DNA of 6,154 bases from assembly GCA_020720705.1 (NCBI GenBank), contig DYOJ01000147.1:1-6154 (forward strand), in the 5' to 3' direction. Each line of letters starts with the position of its first letter. The first letter of the stretch is position 1. The notes beneath the pieces were generated by a model that did not search any database, was not told where the DNA came from, and worked only from the letters and a program-made list of their open reading frames with translations. The position numbers were made by a program, and so were the translations under genes. Below are positions 1-5,891 of this stretch, piece after piece. This DNA comes from Acetofilamentum sp. Lineage in GTDB: Bacteria; Bacteroidota; Bacteroidia; Bacteroidales; JAADGE01.

Positions 1-70
1 TACATTATTTATTCAAAATTCGGCAAAATAAAATCCATGTTTGTTCAGATTTTTACCGAATATTTTTCAA

Positions 71-104
71 CAAAAATACAAAAAATATCGAAAGCGACAA
101 CAAA
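71..104 (-). promoter_or_regulatory. Possible divergent promoter facing out of the window
   Basis: Read on the minus strand, positions 71-78 give TATTTTTG, a full match to the Bacteroidota -7 element TAnnTTTG. A TTG (98-100, 19 nt away) or TTTG (101-104, 22 nt away) sits at about the right distance for the -33 element. If used, it would transcribe leftward into a gene beyond position 1. No start codon for such a gene lies inside the window, because the only minus-strand ATG nearby (38) stops after nine codons. The DNA here is very AT-rich, so a chance match is quite possible. Confidence 0.25.
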
Positions 105-135
105 TGAAAAATATTTCAAAATATTCGTAATAAAA

Positions 136-166
136 TTTGTCAGTTGAGTGTGAATCATTACTTTTG
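136..166 (+). promoter_or_regulatory. Promoter of the rpsF-rpsR-rplI operon
   Basis: TTTG at 136-139, a 19-nt spacer and TACTTTTG at 159-166 match the Bacteroidota primary-sigma consensus (TTTG, about 19-20 nt, TAnnTTTG) without a mismatch. Transcription should begin near 171-174, leaving a short AT-rich leader of roughly 25-28 nt before the rpsF start codon at 199. That leaves little room for a long S6:S18-binding leader structure of the kind known from other bacteria, unless an upstream promoter is also used. The start site is inferred from spacing only. Confidence 0.75.
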
Positions 167-198
167 TGGTCTCAAATTTTTTAATAAATTTTTAAATC

Positions 199-537
199 AT
201 GAATTATTACGAAACCGTTTTCATTGTAACTCCCGTTTTATCTGACGCTCAGGTAAAGGAGACGGTGCAAAAATTCACGGAAATTCTGAAGGCACAAGGT
301 GCTGAGGTAGAATACGAGGAAGATTGGGGCTTAAAAAAATTAGCGTACCCCATACAGCACAAAACTACAGGCTTTTACCATCTGGTGCAATTTGCCGCTC
401 CCGGAAATGTTGTGGAAAAATTGGAAACCGAATTCCGACGAGATGAGCGCATTATTCGTTTTCTGACTTTCAGAATGGACAAATATCAACGCGAATATGC
501 ACTTCGCAAACGTAAAACCGCTGAAGTTTCTAAATAA
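199..537 (+). CDS. rpsF: 30S ribosomal protein bS6
   Basis: This encodes 112 residues, a normal length for bS6. It binds the central domain of 16S rRNA on the 30S platform as a heterodimer with bS18, encoded next. Visible family features are the N-terminal strand YYETVFIV (3-10), the conserved stretch WGLKKLAYPI (43-52) followed by the G-F-Y of the next strand (58-60), and the C-terminal segment with LETEFRRDERIIRFLTFRMD at 75-94. A basic tail (95-112, with ALRKRKTAEVSK) follows. It is the first gene of the operon, 17 nt ahead of rpsR. No Shine-Dalgarno sequence precedes the ATG; the upstream region is T/A-rich, as is usual in Bacteroidota. In Flavobacterium ribosomes bS6, bS18 and bS21 have been reported to bury the anti-Shine-Dalgarno end of 16S rRNA, which fits this lack of SD sites. 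Identification is firm. Confidence 0.98.
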   Translation: MNYYETVFIVTPVLSDAQVKETVQKFTEILKAQGAEVEYEEDWGLKKLAYPIQHKTTGFYHLVQFAAPGNVVEKLETEFRRDERIIRFLTFRMDKYQREYALRKRKTAEVSK

Positions 538-554
538 CATTAATAATAAAAGCT

Positions 555-821
555 ATGGCAAATCAAAACGAAATCAGATATTTAGCTCCGGTAGCAGTAG
601 ATACTACTCGCCAAAAATATTGCCGATTCAAAAAACACGGCATCAAATTTATTGACTACAAAGACCCGGAATACCTCAAACATTTCTTAAACGAGCAGGG
701 TAAAATTCTTCCGAGACGTATCACAGGAACATCGCTGAAATACCAACGTCGTGTATCTCAGGCTGTTAAACGTGCTCGTCATTTGGCGATTCTGCCTTAT
801 GTTACCGATTTAATGAAATAG
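555..821 (+). CDS. rpsR: 30S ribosomal protein bS18
   Basis: This encodes 88 residues and is the partner of bS6 on the 30S platform. The core is clearly bS18: YCRFKKHGIKFIDYKD (22-37), then a segment with ILPRRITGTS (51-60), the basic helix KYQRRVSQAVKRARHLAILP (62-81) and PYV near the end. There is one cysteine (Cys23), so no zinc-binding cysteine cluster is present. The N-terminal stretch MANQNEIRYLAPVAVDT is a short extension of the sort seen in Bacteroidota homologues. The gene follows rpsF after 17 nt and precedes rplI by 41 nt. No ssb or priB is inserted, unlike the arrangements in Bacillus and E. coli. The region before the ATG (taataataaaagct) has no SD motif. Co-transcription with rpsF is inferred from spacing and the lack of an intervening terminator. 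Confidence 0.98.
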   Translation: MANQNEIRYLAPVAVDTTRQKYCRFKKHGIKFIDYKDPEYLKHFLNEQGKILPRRITGTSLKYQRRVSQAVKRARHLAILPYVTDLMK

Positions 822-862
822 TCAATCTAAAAGTATTCTTATCTTTAAAATCGAAAGAAATC

Positions 863-1309
863 ATGGAAATTATATTAAAACAAGATGTCGATAATTTGGG
901 ATACAAAGATGATGTCGTAAAAGTACGAGACGGTTATGCCGTGAACTATCTTATTCCCAAAGGCTATGCCGTACAAGCTACGGTATCGGCAAAAAAAGTG
1001 CACGCCGAAAATTTAAAACAACGCACGCACAAACTCGAAAAAATGAAAAATGATGCACAAGCAATTGCCAACAAACTCGAAGGTAAACAACTTGTGATAG
1101 GTGCCAAAACCAGCTCGACAGGAAAAATTTTCGGCTCGGTAAACACCATTCAAATTGCGGAAGCTCTTGAAAAACAAGGCTTAGAAATTGACCGTAAAAA
1201 AATCAGTATCAAAGAAGAACCGGTTAAAGAAATCGGAACTTACACCGCTGTTTTCAAACTTCACCGCGATGTAAAGTTCGAACTCCGATTTGAAGTTGTT
1301 TCAGAATAA
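863..1309 (+). CDS. rplI: 50S ribosomal protein bL9
   Basis: This encodes 148 residues, the full length expected for bL9. The protein binds 23S rRNA at the base of the L1 stalk and reaches out through a long helix, and it helps maintain translational fidelity. The N-terminal RNA-binding domain (1-39) carries the family signature, with Gly13, Val21, Gly24-Tyr25, Asn28-Tyr29-Leu30 and Gly34. A lysine- and alanine-rich connecting helix spans roughly 41-75. The C-terminal domain (76-148) holds TGKIFGSVNTIQIAEAL (86-102). The ATG at 863 is placed exactly at the conserved MEIILKQDV start. A faint purine stretch (gaaagaaa) lies just upstream but is too close and too weak to call an SD site. This is the last gene of the operon and is followed within 20 nt by a strong terminator. 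Confidence 0.98.
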   Translation: MEIILKQDVDNLGYKDDVVKVRDGYAVNYLIPKGYAVQATVSAKKVHAENLKQRTHKLEKMKNDAQAIANKLEGKQLVIGAKTSSTGKIFGSVNTIQIAEALEKQGLEIDRKKISIKEEPVKEIGTYTAVFKLHRDVKFELRFEVVSE

Positions 1310-1327
1310 CAAAGTAAACATTGCTTT

Positions 1328-1359
1328 AAGAATCGCAAACCACACAGTTTGCGATTTTT
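1328..1359 (+). terminator. Intrinsic terminator of the ribosomal protein operon
   Basis: A perfect 10-bp stem is formed by AATCGCAAAC (1331-1340) and GTTTGCGATT (1347-1356), around a six-base loop (CACACA). It can be lengthened by three more pairs, including one G-U, to 1328-1359. The 3' arm runs into a T tract (1355-1360). It lies 18 nt after the rplI stop codon. This is a classical Rho-independent terminator. Confidence 0.93.
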
Positions 1360-1370
1360 TCATTAATTTT

Positions 1371-1400
1371 CTTGAATCTCAGAAATATTCCTTACTTTTG
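1371..1400 (+). promoter_or_regulatory. Candidate promoter for the KAS III gene
   Basis: TACTTTTG at 1393-1400 is a perfect TAnnTTTG -7 element, identical in sequence to that of the rpsF promoter. CTTG at 1371-1374 lies 18 nt upstream as a near-consensus -33 element. It starts 11 nt after the rplI terminator, a natural place for the next transcription unit. Transcription from about 1407 would give a leader of about 217 nt before the ATG at 1624. A weaker alternative -7 (CATATTTG, 1584-1591) without a good -33 lies nearer the gene. Confidence 0.6.
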
Positions 1401-1406
1401 GGGTTT

Positions 1407-1623
1407 CAAAATTATTATCAAATTTTGCTTTTCGATTTTCTGAATTTATTGTTTATATCCTTCACTTATGATTAATAATATTGGCAATAAATCATTGAAT
1501 AATAAGTTATTAGATTTCTAATCAGTTTACATAATTTATGAATTATGTAAATATTAATATCTATACCTATTTTTTCACTATGTCATATTTGACTATCCGA
1601 AAGGCATTTTTACTACTTTATTT
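1407..1623 (+). other. Long AT-rich leader or intergenic region before the KAS III gene
   Basis: No credible gene is seen between rplI and the KAS III gene. The only small frame begun by an ATG in the leader (1468-1521, 17 codons, MINNIGNKSLNNKLLDF) has low-complexity composition and nothing else to support it. The region is rich in short palindromes: TAATAA/TTATTA around a central G (1500-1512), TTAGA/TCTAA (1510-1521), the 11-bp inverted repeat listed separately, and ATATTAATAT (1551-1560). These may be regulatory sites or only the result of high AT content. Confidence 0.4.
1526..1551. promoter_or_regulatory. Perfect 11-bp inverted repeat, possible operator or hairpin
   Basis: TTTACATAATT (1526-1536) and AATTATGTAAA (1541-1551) are exact reverse complements separated by TATG. 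The centre-to-centre geometry, about one and a half to two helical turns, suits a dimeric transcription factor. In RNA the same sequence would form an AU-rich hairpin. It lies 72 nt upstream of the KAS III start codon and just before the weaker candidate -7 element at 1584. It is not followed directly by a T tract (the next T run is 1570-1575), so terminator function is unlikely. The role is inferred from position only. Confidence 0.45.
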
Positions 1624-2700
1624 ATGAAATATCTAAACTCAGTTATCATCGGAACAGGGAGTTATGTTCCGTCAAACGTAATTGAAAATAAAGCGTTTGA
1701 AAATACAGATTTTTATGGTGCAGACCATAAGAAATTAGAAGAAAAGGGAGAAGAAATCACCCGAAAATTCCAAGAAATAACCGGTATTAAGGAGCGTTGC
1801 TACGCCGATGACGGTATTACAACGTCTGATATGGCTACAAAAGCCGCCGAGGCAGCCCTCGCCGACTCCGGTATTGACCCCGAAACACTCGACCAAATTA
1901 TCATGGCTCATAATTTTGGGAATGTTGTTAAAGGAACTTTCCAAACAGATATTTTGCCCGGTTTAGCGGCACGTGTCAAACATAATTTAAAAATTAAGAA
2001 CCCAAACTGCGTAGCTTACGATATTCTTTTTGGTTGTCCGGGCTGGATACAAGGTATGATTCAGGCAGATACATATATCAAAGCCGGAACTGCCAAACGA
2101 GTGCTGGTTATCGGCGCCGAAATGCTCTCACGTGTTGTGGACCCGCATGACAGAGATACCATGATTTTTGCTGATGGTGCCGGCGCGTCAGTTCTGGAAG
2201 CACAAGAGTCTGATATTAAAAAAGGTATCCTCTCACATACTGTTCGTACAGATACTTATGAAGAAGCCTACTACCTATTTTTTGGGGAATCAAACAATCC
2301 GAATATTTCTGACGGTATCAAATATTTGAAAATGGACGGCAAAAAAATTTACGAGTATGCTTTAACCAACGTCCCTGCTGCCATGAAGGTTGCGCTTGAA
2401 AAGTCGGGAGAGCCGATTGAAAATGTTAAAAAGGTTTTTATACACCAAGCCAACGAAAAAATGGACGATGCCATGATAAAACGCTTGTATCGTCTTTATA
2501 AACAGCCTGTACCTGAGAATGTTATGCCTATGAGTATTCATAAACTCGGTAACAGTTCGGTGGCAACTGTTCCTACTTTATTTGACCGTGTTCGTAAAGG
2601 CATAGACCATCTCGAGCACACATTATCCGAAGGCGATATTCTGATTTTTGCTTCCGTCGGTGCAGGAATGCACGTCAACTCGTTTATTTACAGATATTAA
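1624..2700 (+). CDS. Ketoacyl-ACP synthase III (FabH-like) family protein
   Basis: This is a thiolase-fold condensing enzyme of 358 residues, about 40 longer than E. coli FabH. The fold is marked by the start VIIGTGSYVPSNVI (7-20), ITGIKER (52-58), the active-site loop DILFGCPGW with Cys138, IGAE (163-166), ADGAGAS (183-189), IHQAN with His274, and LGNSSVATVP with Asn310. The Cys-His-Asn triad is therefore complete and decarboxylative condensation is expected. Three points differ from housekeeping FabH. The cysteine sits in FGCPGW rather than the usual AACxGF. The substrate-pocket strand reads AHNFGN (95-100) instead of the usual A-T-rich motif. Extra sequence occurs around residues 25-50. 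There is no plsX, rpmF or other fatty acid gene beside it, where Bacteroidota often keep their housekeeping fabH, so this is probably a specialised paralogue acting on an unknown acyl chain. It seems to be transcribed alone. It has no SD site, and the start matches the beginning of the fold. Confidence 0.88.
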   Translation: MKYLNSVIIGTGSYVPSNVIENKAFENTDFYGADHKKLEEKGEEITRKFQEITGIKERCYADDGITTSDMATKAAEAALADSGIDPETLDQIIMAHNFGNVVKGTFQTDILPGLAARVKHNLKIKNPNCVAYDILFGCPGWIQGMIQADTYIKAGTAKRVLVIGAEMLSRVVDPHDRDTMIFADGAGASVLEAQESDIKKGILSHTVRTDTYEEAYYLFFGESNNPNISDGIKYLKMDGKKIYEYALTNVPAAMKVALEKSGEPIENVKKVFIHQANEKMDDAMIKRLYRLYKQPVPENVMPMSIHKLGNSSVATVPTLFDRVRKGIDHLEHTLSEGDILIFASVGAGMHVNSFIYRY

Positions 2701-3027
2701 TATTGATTTTGCGAGAAAAGTTAATCTCGAAGTATCATTCAATCGAAAGAGTTGCCATTCATTAGTCAAACATTAGTTAAAATGCAGTCATTCATTGATT
2801 TATGATTAGTTTCAATTGAATTTCTACTATAATTCAAAAAAATCAAATGCGAGTTTTCTTTGACTGACAAAATAGACTAATCACGTTTTAGGCTACGACT
2901 ATAATTTTTTCAAAACAAAAACTATTTTTTGCGTCTTTGCGGAATTTTATTCCACAAAGACGCAAAATTCATATTATCAAGATATTTCGTAACAGCCCCA
3001 ATATAATCTCGGATTTTAGACGTAATC
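2701..3027. other. Intergenic region between convergent genes
   Basis: No gene is seen. Just after the KAS III stop is a weak hairpin, CGAGA (2712-2716) with TCTCG (2725-2729), which has no T tract. Two tandem copies of an 11-mer, CATTAGTCAAA (2760-2770) and CATTAGTTAAA (2771-2781), differ by one base. TGATTAGT (2803-2810) is complementary to ACTAATCA (2876-2883). The strong hairpin at 2927-2967 is listed separately. No classical intrinsic terminator is visible for either flanking gene. Confidence 0.5.
2927..2967. repeat. 41-bp near-perfect palindrome between convergent genes
   Basis: The arms are TTTTGCGTCTTTG (2927-2939) and CAAAGACGCAAAA (2955-2967). After one C-A mismatch the stem continues as GGAAT (2941-2945) with ATTCC (2949-2953) around a three-base TTT loop. 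The whole is an 18-pair stem with a single mismatch. The T run is on the 5' side and the A run on the 3' side on both strands, so it is not a standard Rho-independent terminator. It may still stop transcription or protect the 3' ends of both convergent mRNAs. The GCGTCTTTGCGG core resembles palindromic sequences I associate with scattered intergenic copies in Bacteroidota genomes; that is recollection, not shown here. Confidence 0.7.
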
Positions 3028-5493
3028 TTACATCATACCCCCGCCGCCGGCAGGTTGTTCGTCTTCGGGTGTTTGTCGTTTTTGATAATTGTTAATCTTG
3101 TAACTGACAGCCAAATTGATGACCGGATATTCCATATTGAACGAAAAAGTCGTCAGCAAATCCGTTGTTCGGCTGTCGAACGCAAATTTCATGGTGTTAA
3201 AAATATTCTGAGCATTCAGACTTACAGTCAATTTTCGTTTCATAAATTCTTGACTGACAGCAGTATTAACGCCGAACATCTCGCTTTGGTACCCTTGTGG
3301 GCTTAGTGTAGGTGCATTGTAAAATCCTGTTAGTTGTAAGCGTGTTGTTTTGGTTGGACTGAAGGTCAGGTTTAAAACAAAATCTGACTTAAATGTTTTT
3401 GTATCAATATCTTCGCTTACTTGCATCCCGCTGATTTCGTAATTATACAAATTTGCACTTGCAAAAATATTTAACCACGACACAGGTCGTAAATTGCTTG
3501 ATAGTTCAATACCATAGGCATAAGTATTGTCTAAATTTTCAGGTATAACAAGCACAATTCCGTCCGATTGTAAAGTCAAGGTTTGCTCGTGCGTATCTTT
3601 TGTTTTGCGGTAGAAGGCTTCTGCGGATACAAATCCGAGTTTCATACGTTTCATTGTGTTAAATTCATAAGAATCAGTATATTCTGGCAATAGGTTTGGA
3701 TTCCCTCCTTGTCTGATGTAGCGGTCGGAATACATCGGAAACGGATTCAAATTCCAAGATTCAGGACGATTTATTCTTCGACTGTAACTTGCTTGCATCT
3801 GTATATCTTTAGGCAGTTGTTTACTGAGGTGTAAAGTTGGAAAAAGGTCTGATTTTTGATAGTTAAATAGATTTTCACCCGTACTGCTTAATAAATTTCT
3901 GTCAGTATATTCTGCCCGCAAGCCCAATTGATATTGCACTCCGACTACTTCATTTCCGTAAGTTGAATAGACCGAATGTATGCCCCTGACAAAATTTACA
4001 AGGCTGCTAAATTCAACATTATCAACCCAATCCATTATTTCTTGATTGAAATTTTGATAATCGTAACTCATATTTTCGTCCTTGATTTGGTACTGGTAAC
4101 CGGCTTCAAATTTCGAGGTCGGACTGAAATTTTTGGAATAATCTGATTTAATTTTTACCTCAAAGTTATCTGTCAATCTGATTCCTTTATTACGTTCGTA
4201 AAGTGTTGTAGTCAAATCTGTTTCAGTAATATCTGTATTGTTCGAGCCGTCCCATGTGCGGTAATTAAAACTTGTTACCCAATCATGTCCTTCACTAAAA
4301 TCGTGGTCGTAACTCGCCGTTCCGCTTTTATAAATACCTCCCATTCGCATTTTCGTCAGTGTATTTAGTGTCATCGTTGAACTTGCCGGTAGGGTGGTCT
4401 CCTTGGTCAGGGCATCCATATCCATCCCAAATCCCCAGTGTCCGTATTCACCTGATAATGTGAACATATCGGAGTTTGTTATATAAAAATCCAGACCGCC
4501 TTTAATATTATACGGGTCGCTGTAGTGCTTGCGGTCGCCGTGCTGATTTACAATAGTTAAGGTGTCATTGAAAAATCGCTCACTGTAGATGTCCACACTC
4601 GGAAATTGAGGACGTTGGGCATAATTTGCCGACAAAAAATAATTGATTTTATCTGTTCTGTAATTTAAAGAAAAATCAGCGGAATGTTTCCATTGTGTTC
4701 CTATTGAGGCATTTACAATCCCGTTTAATCCGGTTTCATAGCCTTTTTTCATAATGATATTGATAATACCCGCCGTTCCGTCAGGGTCGTATTTTGCAGA
4801 GGGGTTTGTGATAATTTCAACGGTTTCAACCGTTGAGGCAGGGATAGATTTTAACGCATCGGAACCTGTCAGTTGCGTTGGCTTGCCGTTTATCATTACC
4901 GTAAAATTGGTGCTTCCACGCAACGACACATTTCCTTCGGCATCTACTTGTATTGACGGAGTATTTTCAAGTGCATTTACCACGGTGCCTCCGGCGGCTT
5001 CCGGCTTTTGACTCATATTGATAACCTTCTTATCAATTCTGTATGAGACCGCATCTTTATCTGCCGTAATTTCAACTTCGGCAATTGCTTCAACGGCTTT
5101 TTCAAGCAAAATTGTACCGAGCTGTACATCTTTTTTCCCTTTTTCTATCGTGATATTTTTCAGGATTTTTTTAGAATATCCGATAAAATCAATCACAACA
5201 TAATAATCTCCGTTTTCTACTTTATCAATAACAAATCGCCCCTCCGAATCTGACATTGTGCCGGTTACAAGGTTCGAGTCTTGTTTTGAATACAATGCGA
5301 TTGTTGCATAAGGTATGCTTAATTTATCACCTGAATCCTGAACGACCCCTTCAATTTTTCCTATTTCGCTTGGCACTCCCGGCGTTGGTCCGTTTGCAGA
5401 CAGCCTGCTTGTCCCGGTTAAGCTCAGAGCTATTGTAAACAAAACGAGTATTGCTCTTTTGATTCTCTTAAAATTTTTGCGCGTTGCTTGCAT
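3028..5493 (-). CDS. TonB-dependent-receptor-type outer membrane beta-barrel protein
   Basis: This encodes 821 residues. A signal peptide is evident: a basic N-terminus (RKNFKRIKR, 5-13), a hydrophobic core (14-25) and a likely cut near LSA-NG (33-34). Next comes a carboxypeptidase-regulatory-like beta-sandwich (about 46-130; note GTMSDSEGRFVIDKVENGDY, 78-97). A plug domain follows (about 153-250) with VVNALENTPSIQVDAEGNVS (171-190), LRGS (191-194), the segment MINGKP (200-205), and NPSAKYDPDGTAGIINIIMK at 230-249. The remainder is a beta-barrel typical of the family often called outer membrane beta-barrel 3, with SRRINRPESWNLNPFP (571-586) and RQGGNPNLLPEYTDSYE (594-610). The last predicted strand ends near NNY (801-803), and a tail ending in GGGGMM follows. 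Members sit in the outer membrane and may import ligands with TonB energy. No SusD partner, regulator or TonB box is evident, so the substrate cannot be named. No frameshift is visible and the length is usual. Confidence 0.92.
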   Translation of the reverse strand: MQATRKNFKRIKRAILVLFTIALSLTGTSRLSANGPTPGVPSEIGKIEGVVQDSGDKLSIPYATIALYSKQDSNLVTGTMSDSEGRFVIDKVENGDYYVVIDFIGYSKKILKNITIEKGKKDVQLGTILLEKAVEAIAEVEITADKDAVSYRIDKKVINMSQKPEAAGGTVVNALENTPSIQVDAEGNVSLRGSTNFTVMINGKPTQLTGSDALKSIPASTVETVEIITNPSAKYDPDGTAGIINIIMKKGYETGLNGIVNASIGTQWKHSADFSLNYRTDKINYFLSANYAQRPQFPSVDIYSERFFNDTLTIVNQHGDRKHYSDPYNIKGGLDFYITNSDMFTLSGEYGHWGFGMDMDALTKETTLPASSTMTLNTLTKMRMGGIYKSGTASYDHDFSEGHDWVTSFNYRTWDGSNNTDITETDLTTTLYERNKGIRLTDNFEVKIKSDYSKNFSPTSKFEAGYQYQIKDENMSYDYQNFNQEIMDWVDNVEFSSLVNFVRGIHSVYSTYGNEVVGVQYQLGLRAEYTDRNLLSSTGENLFNYQKSDLFPTLHLSKQLPKDIQMQASYSRRINRPESWNLNPFPMYSDRYIRQGGNPNLLPEYTDSYEFNTMKRMKLGFVSAEAFYRKTKDTHEQTLTLQSDGIVLVIPENLDNTYAYGIELSSNLRPVSWLNIFASANLYNYEISGMQVSEDIDTKTFKSDFVLNLTFSPTKTTRLQLTGFYNAPTLSPQGYQSEMFGVNTAVSQEFMKRKLTVSLNAQNIFNTMKFAFDSRTTDLLTTFSFNMEYPVINLAVSYKINNYQKRQTPEDEQPAGGGGMM

Positions 5494-5611
5494 GGTGTTT
5501 GATTTTTTATTGTGAACAAAAAATAATTATAAATGTCTGACTTAAAATTGAGATTTAAAAATCGAATCTACAAGTGAGACGTTTCTGCGTTCAAAAAGTT
5601 ACAAACACCAT
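5492..5611 (-). promoter_or_regulatory. Leader element complementary to the receptor gene start codon
   Basis: In the receptor mRNA sense, AUGGUGUUUG (from 5611 down to 5602) is perfectly complementary to CAAACACCAU (5501 down to 5492), which includes the first two bases of the ATG start codon. If the leader is transcribed, pairing would enclose about 100 nt and hide the ribosome's landing site. Both elements are flanked by the same ATAAAAAAT sequence. The upstream arm also opens a tiny frame, MVFVTF (5611 to 5591). A regulatory role is inference from complementarity alone. Confidence 0.35.
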
Positions 5612-5681
5612 TTTTTATCAAATAAATCGTAACAAACTGAATTTCGTGTGTTTATATCTGCATTTTATTGTAATCCTGTGA

Positions 5682-5707
5682 CAAATTTAGGCTTTCATAG
5701 CATCAAA
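5682..5707 (-). promoter_or_regulatory. Candidate promoter of the receptor gene
   Basis: On the minus strand, 5689-5682 reads TAAATTTG, an exact TAnnTTTG -7 element. The nearest TTTG (5707-5704) is only 14 nt upstream, shorter than the usual spacing, so the -33 part is poor. Use of this site would place the start near 5675 and give a leader of about 180 nt. An activated promoter or another sigma factor may be involved; no better site was found between 5494 and 5800. Confidence 0.3.
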
Positions 5708-5802
5708 TTCCGTTTTGTAAGAACAAAAGTTTATCGTTCCGTTACAAGGATATTGTATATCTGGAATTTGGAACTATTGTCAAGTCAATCCTATTTTGAC
5801 GT

Positions 5803-5827
5803 TTCCATGTCCCTTCGGACGATGGAA
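5803..5827. repeat. Small GC-containing hairpin
   Basis: TTCCAT (5803-5808) pairs with ATGGAA (5822-5827), and GTCC (5809-5812) pairs with GGAC (5817-5820) around a CTTC loop. One unpaired G lies at 5821. It is more GC-rich than the DNA around it and lacks a T tract on either side, so it is not an evident terminator. It could be a degenerate copy of a dispersed palindromic repeat. Confidence 0.45.
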
Positions 5828-5891
5828 TGACGCAAGTAATGAATAAAAACTATACTAAACACTTAATATTTAGTAACATGAAAGAATATAA

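Noticed and set aside
59..115. 10-bp inverted repeat AATATTTTTC (59-68) and GAAAAATATT (106-115)
   Set aside because: It is nearly pure A/T and widely spaced, so it is likely by chance in this composition.
1290..1475. 61-codon plus-strand frame overlapping the end of rplI
   Set aside because: It runs through the rplI terminator and the next promoter, has low-complexity composition and no recognisable domain.
1468..1521. 17-codon frame in the KAS III leader
   Set aside because: It consists almost wholly of Asn, Leu, Ile and Lys codons as expected from AT-rich DNA; there is no other evidence of translation.
2712..2729. CGAGA/TCTCG hairpin as terminator of the KAS III gene
   Set aside because: The stem has only five pairs and no T tract follows it.
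4754..5203. Plus-strand open frames opposite the receptor gene
   Set aside because: They are antisense shadows of the well-supported plug and regulatory domains.
5648..5830. 60-codon plus-strand frame upstream of the receptor gene
   Set aside because: It crosses the candidate receptor promoter and the hairpin at 5803-5827, and it shows no family features or start signals.
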